A stretch of 64,000 bases of DNA from Modicisalibacter luteus DSM 23508 (lineage in GTDB: Bacteria; Pseudomonadota; Gammaproteobacteria; Pseudomonadales; Halomonadaceae): positions 124,001 to 188,000 of the forward strand of contig NZ_KB899990.1 of assembly GCF_000378505.1 (NCBI RefSeq). Reading direction: 5' to 3'. Below are positions 36,481 through 46,604 of this stretch, piece by piece. Made by a program: the position numbers and the translations under genes. The number at the start of each line of letters is the position of its first letter. Position 1 is the first letter of the stretch. The notes below the pieces were generated by a model, which was not told the origin of the DNA, searched no databases, and saw only the letters and a list, made by a program, of their open reading frames with translations.

Positions 36481-37307
36481 TCACGCCGCTACGCGGTTGC
36501 CTGACCAAGATGCACATCGAGCCCGGGCCGGCAGACGCGCCGGTGCGGTATACGCTACGTGCCGGTGAGCATCGGCTCGATCTCAATGCCCGGCTCGGCA
36601 AGACATTACATTTGACGCATACCGGGGCGATTGCCTGTACCCACTGCGGTCGCGCGACCCGCAAGAGCTTCGGTCAGGGCTACTGTTACCCCTGCTTCAA
36701 GCGACTGGCGCAATGCGACACCTGCATCGTCAAGCCCGAGACCTGCCACTTCGACCAAGGGACCTGTCGCGAGCCGGAGTGGGGCGAACGCCACTGCCTG
36801 CAGCCACATGTGGTCTATCTCGCCAATTCGTCAGGCCTTAAGGTCGGCATCACGCGGAAGACCCAGCTACCGACCCGTTGGCTGGATCAGGGGGCGGTCC
36901 AGGCCTTGCCGATTCTCGAAGTCGATACCCGCCAGCAGTCTGGCTTCGTCGAGATGCTGTTCAAGGAACAGGTCGCTGATCGCACCAACTGGCGCGCCAT
37001 GCTCAAAGGCCAGGTCGATTCCATTGACTTGGGTGCCGAACGAGACCGCCTGCTGGCGTCGCTGGATAGTGGCTTGCGTGGCTTGCGTGAACGCTTCGGC
37101 GTGGACAGTTTGCGCGTGCTGGATGCCGAGCCGGTGACGCTGGATTACCCGGTCCTCCAAGCGCCGACCAAGGTCGTCTCGCACAACCTCGACAAGACGC
37201 CGACGGTTGGGGGAACCCTGATGGGGCTCAAGGGACAGTATCTTATGTTCGATACCGGGGTGATCAATCTTCGTAAGTACACCGGCTACGAAGTCGCCGT
37301 GGAATGA
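36468..37307 (+). CDS. DUF2797 family protein
   Basis: 279 residues, GTG start with AAGGGG 10 nt upstream. An N-terminal zinc-like cluster (CTHCGR, GYCYPCFKR, CDTC) precedes HVVYLANSSGLKVGITR, which resembles the GIY-YIG nuclease core. Function unknown. Translationally coupled to yeaC by a 13-bp overlap. Confidence 0.85.
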   Translation: MGELITPLRGCLTKMHIEPGPADAPVRYTLRAGEHRLDLNARLGKTLHLTHTGAIACTHCGRATRKSFGQGYCYPCFKRLAQCDTCIVKPETCHFDQGTCREPEWGERHCLQPHVVYLANSSGLKVGITRKTQLPTRWLDQGAVQALPILEVDTRQQSGFVEMLFKEQVADRTNWRAMLKGQVDSIDLGAERDRLLASLDSGLRGLRERFGVDSLRVLDAEPVTLDYPVLQAPTKVVSHNLDKTPTVGGTLMGLKGQYLMFDTGVINLRKYTGYEVAVE

Positions 37308-37357
37308 TGTCACGCGAGACGTGGTATGTTGAAACAGCAACCCCGTGAGGAGACATC

Positions 37358-38242
37358 ATGCCAAGGACAACGCAAGCCTTCCTCGCCGCCGGTCTGATCG
37401 CGGCGAGTCTCAGTACGCAGGCGCAGGACAACAGGTCGCTGACCATCGGCACCCTGAACTGGGCCGAGAACATTGCCGTCGCCAACATGTGGAAGCTGTT
37501 GCTCGAGGAGACGCCGTACAACTACGACGTCGTTCTTTCCAATGTCGGTAAGAGTGTCGCTTTCAGCGGTGTGGCCAGCGGCGACATGGATATCTCGCTG
37601 GAAACCTGGCTGCCGGCCACGGATGCCAGCTATATCGAGCCCCATAAGGATCGGCTCGACATCCATGATGTCTGGTACCAAGGCGCTGGCATGGGGCTGG
37701 TCGTGCCGGGCTATGTAAATGCCGACAGCATTGCCGATCTGGCCGGCCAGGGTGAGACCTTCGAATACCAGGGACAACCCACCATCGTGGGGATCGACCC
37801 CGGCTCGTCGATCTCCTCGCTTACCGAAGACGCCATCGAGGCCTATGAGCTGCCGATGCGGCAGCTCAGCAGTTCCGAGGTTGCCATGATGGCGGCACTG
37901 GACGACGCCTACCAGCGCCAGGAGCCCATGGTCGTAACGCTATGGAGCCCACATTGGGCGTTTGCCGAGTACGATCTCAAGTATCTCGACGACCCCAAGA
38001 ACGTTTATGGCGACGAAGAGGCCATCCATTGGTTCTCGCGCAAGGGCTTTGCCGAAGACGACCCTTGGCTGACAACCGTACTCGATGCCTGGCAGATGGA
38101 CGACGACTCGCTGGGTAGCCTGATGGCGAAGATCGAGGAAGCCGGTGATCCGGAGGAAGGCGCACGCCAATGGATCGATGAAAATCGCCCGCTGGTCGAC
38201 GAGTGGCTTGCGGCCGGGGAGGATGCGGATCAGCCGCTGTAA
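37358..38242 (+). CDS. OpuAC-like glycine betaine-type binding protein
   Basis: 294 residues. Signal peptide (about 1-22), then OpuAC-type domain: IGTLNWAENIAVANMWKLLLE, DISLETWLPATD, GIDPGSS and VTLWSPHWAF, an aromatic-rich site typical for quaternary-amine binding (ProX/ChoX/OpuAC). No permease or ATPase is adjacent, so it is an orphan binding protein. Compatible-solute uptake fits a halophile. ATG with GAGGAG site. Confidence 0.88.
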   Translation: MPRTTQAFLAAGLIAASLSTQAQDNRSLTIGTLNWAENIAVANMWKLLLEETPYNYDVVLSNVGKSVAFSGVASGDMDISLETWLPATDASYIEPHKDRLDIHDVWYQGAGMGLVVPGYVNADSIADLAGQGETFEYQGQPTIVGIDPGSSISSLTEDAIEAYELPMRQLSSSEVAMMAALDDAYQRQEPMVVTLWSPHWAFAEYDLKYLDDPKNVYGDEEAIHWFSRKGFAEDDPWLTTVLDAWQMDDDSLGSLMAKIEEAGDPEEGARQWIDENRPLVDEWLAAGEDADQPL

Positions 38243-38354
38243 GCTGACAAGGCTGAACACGGCGGCGTGTCTCGTATAACACGTCGCCGGTTCATTGGCG
38301 CATTTCGAGACCGGATGCTATTAACTCTTAACCTTCATTGACAAGGAGAAAGCC

Positions 38355-38771
38355 ATGCCAGTCGCGAGGGGGAGAGGGCAGTGTCTTTGCGGTGCTGTAA
38401 CGCTGGTGGCGCACGGGTTAGGTCAGCATGTCGATGCCTGCCACTGCCGCATGTGCCGAACCTGGGCTGGGGGTCCCTTGTTTGCCGTCGAGTGCGATGG
38501 TGACGTGACATTCCAGGGCGAGGAGCATGTTTCCGTCTATGACTCGTCGGAGTGGGCCCAGAGAGGCTTCTGCAGCCGTTGCGGAACCCACCTGTTCTAT
38601 CGACTCAAGGACAAACCCTGGTATGCGATTCCGGCGGGCCTATTGGAAGATCAGGCACTGACCCTGCGTCAGCAGATATTCATCGACGAAAAACCCGCCT
38701 ATTACGAACTCGCCAATGATACTCCACGGCTCACGGGCGAAGAATTCCTGGCCAAGTACGCTTCGTCCTGA
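38355..38771 (+). CDS. GFA-domain (CENP-V/GFA) zinc protein
   Basis: 138 residues. Zinc-binding cysteines in CLCGAV, CHCRMCR and FCSRCG, the GFA fold. Family was named for glutathione-dependent formaldehyde activation, but activity of most members is unproven. A second GFA protein lies at 52601. Confidence 0.88.
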   Translation: MPVARGRGQCLCGAVTLVAHGLGQHVDACHCRMCRTWAGGPLFAVECDGDVTFQGEEHVSVYDSSEWAQRGFCSRCGTHLFYRLKDKPWYAIPAGLLEDQALTLRQQIFIDEKPAYYELANDTPRLTGEEFLAKYASS

Positions 38772-38798
38772 ATTGACGCGCCACTCGGCGCGTCGCTT

Positions 38799-40283
38799 TC
38801 AACCCGCGTGGCGCCGGCGTTCTTCCATTCGCGCCAGAAATACTTCCATCACTTTCGAATAGAGACGGGACCCCAGCACCACGTCCTCCACGCCGGCGTC
38901 CAGATTGGGGTTGTCGTTGACCTCGATGACCACCACCCGGTCCCCGATCTGCTTGAGATCCACGCCATACAGGCCGTCACCGATCAGGCGGGTGGCCTTG
39001 AGCGCCGCCTTGACCACAGGCTTGGGCGCGTCTTTGGGGTCATGGGTCGTGAAGCCACCACTACGCGTTTTGCCACGCGAATGGTCATAGATCTGCCAGT
39101 GTCCGCGTGCCATGTAGTAGCGGCTGGCGAACAGCACCTCACCGTCGAGCACGCCGATGCGCCAGTCGAACTCGGTGGGGAGCCATTCCTGAAGCAATAA
39201 CAGCGCCGAGGACTGAAACAGGCGCTCGGCTTCCTGGGCCAGTTGCTCCACGGATTGTATTTTGACCACCCCGCGCGAGAAGGCGCCGTCAGGCACCTTG
39301 AGTACCATAGGAAACTGCAGGCCGTCGGCTTTCTGGGGCAGGCGCTTGAGGTCGTCGCGATAGAGCAGCATGCCGCCCGGCGCCGGCACGCCCTTGGCAT
39401 TGAGCAGTTCGTGAAGATAGACCTTGTTGGTACAGCGCAGAATGGAGCGCGGATCGTCGATGACTACCAGCCCTTCGTGCTCGGCGCGCTTGGCCATGCG
39501 GTAGGTATGGTGATCCAGGCTAGTGGTCTCGCGGATGAACAAGGCATCGAACTCGGCCAGGCGTCCTTCGTCGCGCTTGGTGATCAGCGACACATCGATA
39601 CCCAGGCGCCGGCCTGCACGAATGAACTGCTTGATGGCACTCTTGTTGCTCGGCGGCAAGGCTTCCTTGGGATCGACCAGCATCGCCAGGTCATAGCGAT
39701 AGCGTCGGCGTGCCTTGGGCGTACGCCAGACCTTGCGCGAATGACGGTTCAATGCCGCTGCGAAAAGATCCTGCTCCTCGACGCTCAGCGAGGTCAGCGC
39801 CAACGGCTTGAGCCGCGCCAGCCGCCACAGACCCTGGCGGCGCTGGAAGCGCGCCTCGAGTAGAGGGCAGGGCAGGCGCTCGAAGAGGCGCCGGGCCAGC
39901 TTGCCCAGGCCTGCCTCGAGACACTCCCCGAACATCACGCGCAGTGTGAACGCATCACCCTCCAAGGCGCCACGGCGTGCCAGCTCATCCATCAGCGGAG
40001 CTAGTGACTCAAGCTGTAGATCGACCAGCGCCTTGCGTGATAGCTGGTTGAGGGTCTCCACGCTGGGCAGTACGCGCTGTCCGCGTGCCTGGGCCAGCAG
40101 CGACACGTAATAGCCGGTTTCGAGATAATCGAGACCGCCACACAGATTGATGACGTTCGTCGTGGCATCCTGCTCGCCATTGGTGCCCTGGGCCAGATAG
40201 TCGGCCGCAGTGATCAGGTCGTCGGTAGGGTAATAGGGGCGCCAGTCGGAAACACGGTCGACAACGATGCGCAATGGCGACAT
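38799..40283 (-). CDS. RimK-like ATP-grasp protein with N-terminal RLAN domain
   Basis: 494 residues. The N-terminal part (about 1-190) looks like the RLAN domain; the C-terminal half is an ATP-grasp ligase (KVPDGAFSRGVVKI, LLQEWLPTEFDWRIGV, VIEVNDNPNLDAGVED). Distinct from the RimK at 15408. A GNAT acetyltransferase is divergent 188 bp away, a pairing I recall as common for RLAN-type proteins. Substrate unknown, likely peptide or amino-acid ligation. ATG 40283 used rather than the in-frame 40301. Confidence 0.83.
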   Translation of the reverse strand: MSPLRIVVDRVSDWRPYYPTDDLITAADYLAQGTNGEQDATTNVINLCGGLDYLETGYYVSLLAQARGQRVLPSVETLNQLSRKALVDLQLESLAPLMDELARRGALEGDAFTLRVMFGECLEAGLGKLARRLFERLPCPLLEARFQRRQGLWRLARLKPLALTSLSVEEQDLFAAALNRHSRKVWRTPKARRRYRYDLAMLVDPKEALPPSNKSAIKQFIRAGRRLGIDVSLITKRDEGRLAEFDALFIRETTSLDHHTYRMAKRAEHEGLVVIDDPRSILRCTNKVYLHELLNAKGVPAPGGMLLYRDDLKRLPQKADGLQFPMVLKVPDGAFSRGVVKIQSVEQLAQEAERLFQSSALLLLQEWLPTEFDWRIGVLDGEVLFASRYYMARGHWQIYDHSRGKTRSGGFTTHDPKDAPKPVVKAALKATRLIGDGLYGVDLKQIGDRVVVIEVNDNPNLDAGVEDVVLGSRLYSKVMEVFLARMEERRRHAG

Positions 40284-40471
40284 GAGCAAGCTTCCTGCCA
40301 TGAGAAGAAAAATATGCCAAAGGGCCGCTATGGGCTTCAGGCAGGCCTAGAATGCCCTTGACCGAAACCCGCTTCAACAACTAGATAGCGTGAAATAAAT
40401 TCATGCCCAATGCCAATGACACATGCCATCGGCCGACTCAGAATGCCGTCGTTCATTCAGGAAAACGAGTC

Positions 40472-40960
40472 ATGACTGCGACGTCCTATCCCGTCCTCCG
40501 ACCTGCGACACCGAACGACCTTGTCGCGCTGTGCCAACTTGAACTCGACTGTTTCGAGGGGGATCGATTCAGCCGCCGCCAACTGACGCACCTGCTTACC
40601 CGCGCCAATGCCGTAACCTGGTTGGCAGTAGCCGAGGGCGGGGCACTACGGGGTTACGGTACGCTTCTGTTTCGTCGCAACAGCCGCATAGCCCGGCTCT
40701 ACTCGTTCTGCGTTCATCCCGACGCGCGTGGTGGAGGCCTGGGACGCCGGTTGCTGGAAACGCTCGAACAGGAGGCGCTCGAGCGTGACATGCTCAAGCT
40801 GAGCCTGGAAGTGCGTGCCGACAACCGGGTCGCCATGGGGTTGTATCGGCGCATGGGCTTTCTGCCTCGTCGTTGGCTGGACGATTACTACATCGATGGC
40901 TGCGCTGCCTGGCAAATGGACAAGCCGCTGGTCGTGGAGCCGCTCTGCATGGCGGAATGA
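40472..40960 (+). CDS. GNAT acetyltransferase (RimI-like)
   Basis: 162 residues. Acetyl-CoA motif HPDARGGGLGRRLLETLEQEA and LEVRADNRVAMGLYRRMGF, the classic RimI-type signature. ATG at 40472 preferred for the family start. Divergent partner of the RLAN RimK-like gene, so its target may be the same substrate. Confidence 0.85.
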   Translation: MTATSYPVLRPATPNDLVALCQLELDCFEGDRFSRRQLTHLLTRANAVTWLAVAEGGALRGYGTLLFRRNSRIARLYSFCVHPDARGGGLGRRLLETLEQEALERDMLKLSLEVRADNRVAMGLYRRMGFLPRRWLDDYYIDGCAAWQMDKPLVVEPLCMAE

Positions 40961-41046
40961 AAGACCCCGGCAACCAAATTGCGGGTGCACCACCGCCCGG
41001 GCTGGGCTAGCATGCCCGGTCTCGACAGTCATTGCGGAGCTTTCCC

Positions 41047-41532
41047 ATGCCCTCCTTCGATATCGTTTCCGAACTCGATAAGCATGAAGTCACCAATGCC
41101 GTGGACCAGGCCAATCGCGAGCTGGACACCCGCTTCGATTTCCGGGGCGTGACCGCCAGCTTTCGCCAGGAAGGCGACAGCGTCCAGATGGAGGCTGATG
41201 CCGATTTCCAACTGCGCCAGATGCTCGACATCCTCAAGGGGCGCATGATCGCCCGGGGGATCGATGTCGGCTGTCTGGAAGAAAAGGATGTCGACACGGG
41301 TGGTGTGCGTGCCCGTCAGGAAATCGTGCTGCGTCAGGGTATAGAGCAACCGCTGGCCAAGCAGATCGTCAAGACGCTCAAGGATGCCAAGATCAAGGTC
41401 CAGGCGCAGATCCAGGGTGACAAAGTGCGCGTGACCGGCAAGAAACGCGACGACCTGCAACAGGCCATCGCTCTACTGAAGAGCGACGAGTCCATCGATA
41501 TGCCGCTACAATTCAATAATTTCCGCGATTAG
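41047..41532 (+). CDS. yajQ: YajQ family nucleotide-binding protein
   Basis: 161 residues. MPSFDIVSELDKHEVTNAV is diagnostic of YajQ, a small RNA-binding-fold protein; members bind c-di-GMP in Xanthomonas and other bacteria. A second possible link with c-di-GMP in this window. ATG at 41047 gives the family length. Confidence 0.92.
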   Translation: MPSFDIVSELDKHEVTNAVDQANRELDTRFDFRGVTASFRQEGDSVQMEADADFQLRQMLDILKGRMIARGIDVGCLEEKDVDTGGVRARQEIVLRQGIEQPLAKQIVKTLKDAKIKVQAQIQGDKVRVTGKKRDDLQQAIALLKSDESIDMPLQFNNFRD

Positions 41533-41556
41533 GTCGGTCGTGTGCCTTGGCCGGGG

Positions 41557-42375
41557 TCAGGCTGCTGCTCCGGCGTCGTGCTCGCGTTTTACCCACCTTG
41601 CCGTGTCGAGGTCGGCCAGGCATAGCATGCTCAGATTGCCGAACATGAAGCTTTCATGGAGTGCTTTCATCGGCTGGCCTTCGAGGGCGCCGACCGTCAT
41701 AAGCAGTGGCAGGAAGTGTTCCGGAGTGGGGTGGGCGTAGGTGGCATGAGGTGCCTGCAAGCGCCAGTTTGCCAAGGCGTTCAGGTCTCCTCGCTCGGCC
41801 ACGTCGCGAGCCCAGGCGTGAAATTCCCGTGCCCAGGGATCCGGCTCGGCCTCGGCGGGCTTGCGATCGCCCAGGTTGTGCGTCGCGGCCCCCGAGCCGA
41901 TCAGCCATAATTCATGGCGTTCGGCGAACTGGCCGAGCTGGGCTGCCAGGGCTAGGCGATCATTGTCGGCCAGTGCCATCGGGACACTAACCGGTAACAG
42001 GGGGATATCAGCCTGCGGCCAGATCAGTGAGAGCGGGGACCACACGCCATGATCCAGAGGACGGCGTGGCTCGACCTCGACGTCCAAGCCGCTGGCGCCG
42101 AGTTCCGCTGCAAGCTGGCGAGCCATGTCGGGTAGCCCTTCAGCCGGGTAGCGCTGTTGGTACATGACCTCCGGAAAACCGTAGAAGTCATGCAGCGTGG
42201 TGGGGCGCGCGGCCCCGCCAAGGGCCAGTGTCGATGTTTCATAATGGGCCGAGATGACCAGAGCCCCACGAGGGTGTGGCAGTTGTCGTCCCAGGTCGAC
42301 AAAGAAATCCCGGGCGGGATGCTCTGTGATGACCAGGCTCGGCGACCCGTGGGATAGGAAAAGTACGTTGCGCAT
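41557..42375 (-). CDS. LigB-like extradiol dioxygenase (DODA family)
   Basis: 272 residues. Zinc/iron site motifs FLSHGSPSL and ISAHYETS near the N-terminus, then LDHGVWSPL and GSGAATHNLGD. These mark the LigB-type ring-cleaving family (YgiD, DOPA dioxygenase). Substrate unknown. ATG at 42375 (MRNVLF); an in-frame TTG 12 nt earlier is less likely. Confidence 0.87.
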   Translation of the reverse strand: MRNVLFLSHGSPSLVITEHPARDFFVDLGRQLPHPRGALVISAHYETSTLALGGAARPTTLHDFYGFPEVMYQQRYPAEGLPDMARQLAAELGASGLDVEVEPRRPLDHGVWSPLSLIWPQADIPLLPVSVPMALADNDRLALAAQLGQFAERHELWLIGSGAATHNLGDRKPAEAEPDPWAREFHAWARDVAERGDLNALANWRLQAPHATYAHPTPEHFLPLLMTVGALEGQPMKALHESFMFGNLSMLCLADLDTARWVKREHDAGAAA

Positions 42376-42670
42376 GTTGGTCTCCAATCGTGAAGATAGC
42401 CTAGCGGTTACACAGCGAAACGCCAGCCGCTTTCAGGCAAGAGACCGTTTACCGTTCGCGAACAGTCGTCGATGGGCAGGGTCGCGTAAGACATGAGTGA
42501 CGTGGCTATTAAGCTTGCCTAGTCTAGTCATAGGGTTAAATGATTTCCGTTGACCGGCACCGTACAGTCTAATGGCAGTGGCCGTCGGGCCCATGCCCAG
42601 CCAGGCGCGTCCCAAAGTGGGTTCGACGGCCCTCGTTTCAAAACTCGCAAGCGCGACAGGAGATAAACGA

Positions 42671-43114
42671 ATGTCAAAGACAAGACAGCTCGTCTTCGCC
42701 TGTCTCGCCGCACTCAGCTTCTTTCTGGGTATCGTGGGAATGTTTCTGCCGTTATTGCCCACGACCTGTTTCATGCTGCTGGCCGTCTGGTTGGCTTCTC
42801 GAGGTTCGCCCCGATTCGCCCAGTGGATTCGTTGTCATCCGCGCTTCGGACCGCCGATCGAGGCTTGGGAGCATGAGCATGCCATTCCCCGGCATGCCAA
42901 GGTTCTGGCCGTGGTGATGCTGTTGGTGTCCTGCGCTGTCTTGGCAATCACTCTGGACTCCTTGGCACTGCGCGGGGCGTTGATTGCCGGGCTGCTGTTG
43001 CTGGCCGTATGGATCGCAACGAGGCCCGAGCCGGACCAGGGAGCGTCGCGAGACGACACCCCATCCCGGCAGATGCGGGAAGAGCGGTTGTCCGCGCAAC
43101 GCATGGGGCGCTAG
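42671..43114 (+). CDS. ybaN: YbaN family (DUF454) inner-membrane protein
   Basis: 147 residues, three membrane helices. GIVGMFLPLLPTTCFMLLAVWL (split here at LLP) and FAQWIRCHPRFGPPI match DUF454. Function unknown. ATG at 42671 after an AGGAGAT site. Confidence 0.87.
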   Translation: MSKTRQLVFACLAALSFFLGIVGMFLPLLPTTCFMLLAVWLASRGSPRFAQWIRCHPRFGPPIEAWEHEHAIPRHAKVLAVVMLLVSCAVLAITLDSLALRGALIAGLLLLAVWIATRPEPDQGASRDDTPSRQMREERLSAQRMGR

Positions 43115-43217
43115 CTGGCGTGGGCAACGGCTCGTCCGTTGCATTCTCGTGCGGCTTTGAGACTCCTGCCCTGGGCACCGTACAATGTCGGTCATCTTGT
43201 ACAGGAGTTCCCGATCC

Positions 43218-45911
43218 ATGTCCGATACGCGCGTTTCCGAACAAGCCGAAATCAAGCCGGTCGACGCTCAGCCGCAGCCGGTCTATCTCAAGGACTATCG
43301 TCCGCCAGCCTATCGGGTCACGCATACCGAGCTGAAGTTCGACCTGTCGGCTACCGACACCCAAGTGCATGCCGCCCTGCATCTGGAGCGTCATCCCGAT
43401 AGCGAGCCCGGTCTGCCTCTGACGCTGCATGGCGAAAAACTCTCTCTCAAGCACATTGCCATCGATGGGCAGGAATTGCAGGAAGGCGAATACCAGGTTG
43501 ACGATGCGACGTTGACCATCCCTGAGGCACCCGATCGTTTGCGCCTGGAAACCGTGGTCGTGATCGATCCTCAGGCCAACACGGCACTCGAAGGGCTCTA
43601 CCTGTCCAACGGCATGTTCTGTACTCAGTGCGAGGCCGAAGGGTTCCGCCGAATTACCTATTATCTGGATCGCCCCGACGTCATGGCGACCTTCTCCACT
43701 ACGGTGATCGGCGATCGCGAACAGTTGCCGGTACTCTTGTCCAACGGTAATCCGGTGGAGCGTGGCGAGTTGCCGAACGGCAAGCACTTCGTGACCTGGG
43801 AAGACCCACATCCCAAGCCGAGCTATCTGTTCGCCCTGGTGGCCGGTCAGCTCGAAAAGGTCGAGGATCACTTCACCACCATGAGCGGCCGCGACGTGAC
43901 CCTGCAGCTCTGGGTTGAGTCGGAAAACCTCGACAAGACCGAGCACGCCATGCGCTCGCTCAAGGCCTCGATGAAGTGGGACGAGGAAACCTACGGTCGC
44001 GAGTACGACCTCGACCTGTTCATGATCGTCGCCGTCAATGACTTCAATATGGGCGCGATGGAGAACAAGGGGCTCAATATCTTCAACTCGGCGGCGGTAC
44101 TGACCCACCCGCAGACTGCCACCGATGGCGCCTTCCAGCGTGTCGAGGGTGTGGTTGCCCACGAGTACTTCCACAATTGGTCGGGCAACCGAGTGACATG
44201 CCGCGACTGGTTCCAGCTCTCGCTCAAGGAAGGCTTCACGGTCTTTCGCGACCAGAGCTTCTCTGCCGACGTGAACTCGGCACCGGTCAAGCGTATCCAG
44301 GACGTTTCTTTCCTGCGTACTGCGCAGTTCGCTGAAGATGCCGGCCCCACCGCGCATCCGGTGCGTCCGGATCATTACATCGAGATCTCCAATTTCTACA
44401 CCCTGACCATCTATGAGAAGGGCTCGGAGATCGTACGCATGCTGCGCAACCTGCTTGGCTGGGACACCTTCCGCAAGGGCTCGGATCTATATTTCGAGCG
44501 CTTTGACGGTCAGGCAGTGACCATCGAGGACTTTGTCGGCTGCATGGCCGAAGTCTCTGGGCTCGATCTCGACCAGTTCATGCGCTGGTACTCGCAGGCC
44601 GGCACGCCGGAAATCGACGCTCACGGAGAGTACGACTACGCCAATGGCGAATACCGCCTGACGCTGCGTCAGCGTACTCCAGCCACGCCTGGCCAACCCG
44701 ACAAGCAGCCGCTGCACATTCCCGTGCGTGTGGGTCTCGTGGGTACCAAGTCAGGCGAAGACCTGACACTGACGCTTGAAGGCCCCGAGGGTAAGGAAAA
44801 CCTGGGTAAGGACGGAGTGCTTCACCTGCGTGAGGACGAGCAGACCTTCGTGTTCACCAACGTCGCCGAGGCACCGGTGCCCTCACTACTGCGTGGATTT
44901 TCGGCGCCGGTCAAGCTGCGCTTCCCCTACGGTCGTGAGGACCTGGCGTTCTTGTTGCAGAACGACTCCGACGGTTTCAACCGCTGGGATGCCGGTCAGC
45001 GCCTGGCCATGCTGGCGCTGGACGACTTGATTGCCGCCCACCGCAACGGCGTCGAGAAAGTCATGGACCCGCGCGTGACCGAGGCTTTCCGCAGCCTGCT
45101 GAACGAGCCCAGCGACGACAAGGCGGTGCTGGCCGAGATGCTGACGCTGCCGTCCGAGGCGTACATCGCTGAACAGCAGCCGATGGTCGATGTTGACGCC
45201 ATCCATGCGGCGCGCAACTTCGTCAAGCAGTGGTTGGCCGTCTCCCTGCGTGATGAATTCCTGTCGCTCTACCGGGCCAACCAGTCCGACGCTCCCTACG
45301 CCCCGGATGCGGAGCAGATCGCCCAGCGTAGCCTCAAGAACGTAGCGCTGTCCTACCTGATGAGCATCGAGGACGAGGAGGGTGTGGAACTGGCCCGTCA
45401 ACAGTTCGAGGCCCAGCACAACATGACCGATGTGCGTGCGGCCTTGACCCTGCTGGTGCATAGCTCACGTGGCGATATCGCCGACCCAGCACTGCGTGCC
45501 TTCGGTGAGAAGTGGGCCCACGACCCGCTGGTCATGGATCAGTGGTTCAGCGTGCAGGTCACTCGACCCCAGTCGGATGCTCTGGATCGGGTCAAATACC
45601 TGATGGACCACCCGGCGTTCTCGCTCAAGAATCCCAACCGGGTGCGTGCGCTGATCGGGGCTTTCGTCGGTCAGAACCGGGTCAACTTTCATCGTCTCGA
45701 CGGCGAGGGCTACAAGCTACTGTCCGATGTAGTCATCGAGCTCAACCGGCTCAACCCCGAAATCGCTGCTCGCATTATCACCCCTCTGACGCGCTGGCAG
45801 CGTTTCGACGAGCAACGCCAGGCACTGATGAAGGCGGAACTCGAGCGTATTCGTGCCGAAGACCTATCACCCAACGTCTATGAGGTCGTCGAGAAGGCGC
45901 TTGCCAACTGA
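43218..45911 (+). CDS. pepN: Aminopeptidase N
   Basis: 897 residues. M1 metallopeptidase: exopeptidase site GAMENKG, zinc site HEYFHNW and the downstream second glutamate in LKEG. Removes N-terminal amino acids from peptides in the cytoplasm. Followed by a perfect 16-bp terminator. A 475-codon open frame on the opposite strand overlaps it but is a shadow. Confidence 0.96.
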   Translation: MSDTRVSEQAEIKPVDAQPQPVYLKDYRPPAYRVTHTELKFDLSATDTQVHAALHLERHPDSEPGLPLTLHGEKLSLKHIAIDGQELQEGEYQVDDATLTIPEAPDRLRLETVVVIDPQANTALEGLYLSNGMFCTQCEAEGFRRITYYLDRPDVMATFSTTVIGDREQLPVLLSNGNPVERGELPNGKHFVTWEDPHPKPSYLFALVAGQLEKVEDHFTTMSGRDVTLQLWVESENLDKTEHAMRSLKASMKWDEETYGREYDLDLFMIVAVNDFNMGAMENKGLNIFNSAAVLTHPQTATDGAFQRVEGVVAHEYFHNWSGNRVTCRDWFQLSLKEGFTVFRDQSFSADVNSAPVKRIQDVSFLRTAQFAEDAGPTAHPVRPDHYIEISNFYTLTIYEKGSEIVRMLRNLLGWDTFRKGSDLYFERFDGQAVTIEDFVGCMAEVSGLDLDQFMRWYSQAGTPEIDAHGEYDYANGEYRLTLRQRTPATPGQPDKQPLHIPVRVGLVGTKSGEDLTLTLEGPEGKENLGKDGVLHLREDEQTFVFTNVAEAPVPSLLRGFSAPVKLRFPYGREDLAFLLQNDSDGFNRWDAGQRLAMLALDDLIAAHRNGVEKVMDPRVTEAFRSLLNEPSDDKAVLAEMLTLPSEAYIAEQQPMVDVDAIHAARNFVKQWLAVSLRDEFLSLYRANQSDAPYAPDAEQIAQRSLKNVALSYLMSIEDEEGVELARQQFEAQHNMTDVRAALTLLVHSSRGDIADPALRAFGEKWAHDPLVMDQWFSVQVTRPQSDALDRVKYLMDHPAFSLKNPNRVRALIGAFVGQNRVNFHRLDGEGYKLLSDVVIELNRLNPEIAARIITPLTRWQRFDEQRQALMKAELERIRAEDLSPNVYEVVEKALAN

Positions 45912-45940
45912 TCCAGGAGGATCGAGACGTCAGCAACAAC

Positions 45941-45974
45941 GCAAAACGGGCCGCTCATGAGCGGCCCGTTTTGC
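45941..45974. terminator. Strong bidirectional terminator
   Basis: Perfect 16-bp inverted repeat (45941-45956 with 45959-45974) containing GGGCCGC and an A-run/T-run at the stem base. Between converging pepN and the IalB gene. Confidence 0.9.
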
Positions 45975-45988
45975 GTCGCATGAACCAC

Positions 45989-46519
45989 TTAACGCTGGAT
46001 ACGCTCGCTGGCGTTGGTGAAACCTATCAACGAGATATCAAGATTCATGCGATTGCCGCGTGGACCGATCAGGCTGAGGGTAGCTGAGCTGCCACTACGC
46101 AGTTGTTGCATCAGCTCGGGGCGAAGGGGCAAGTCCGCTCGGCAGCCCTGCTCCATGCACACCTGGAAGGGGAAGGTGATCGGCTCGCCATTATCGACGC
46201 TGAGCTGCAACCCAGGCGCCAGGCGTGTGCCCAATGGCAGGAAGAACGCCATGGCTGCCGTGTCGATCTCGGGCGGATAGGCCATGACTACCCGCATCAG
46301 CGGCTGGCTACCATCGGGGTTGTTGACCAACTGCGTCATGGTACATGCCCCTTGGGCCGCCGTATCCTGGGGGCAGCGTACTTCCCAATCCTGAAACTGT
46401 TCGGTGGTCATGTTGGGGGCGGTCGGCTGCTGTGCCAATGCGGCAGGTGCCATTGTCAATGCGGCGAGGCAGGCCAGGGCCCGGAGTGGCAGTTTGAAGC
46501 GCTTCAACATGATGTTCAT
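45989..46519 (-). CDS. IalB family periplasmic protein
   Basis: 176 residues. Signal peptide (about 1-29, ending ALAQ), then domain with FQDWEVRCP, CTMTQLV and a CxxxxC loop (VCMEQGCRADL), features of the invasion-associated locus B family. Role in non-pathogens unknown. Monocistronic. Confidence 0.85.
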   Translation of the reverse strand: MNIMLKRFKLPLRALACLAALTMAPAALAQQPTAPNMTTEQFQDWEVRCPQDTAAQGACTMTQLVNNPDGSQPLMRVVMAYPPEIDTAAMAFFLPLGTRLAPGLQLSVDNGEPITFPFQVCMEQGCRADLPLRPELMQQLRSGSSATLSLIGPRGNRMNLDISLIGFTNASERIQR

Positions 46520-46604
46520 CTCCTGTCGTCTTATGGTCGAATGTTCATGTGCATGTAATCAGCCAGATAAGGCCATGACAATGTGTAACGTCAGATTCGT
46601 GGCT

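Noticed and set aside
42948-44375. 475-codon open frame on the minus strand across ybaN and pepN
   Set aside because: Antisense shadow of the GC-rich pepN coding sequence; no ribosome-binding site and no protein-like domain.
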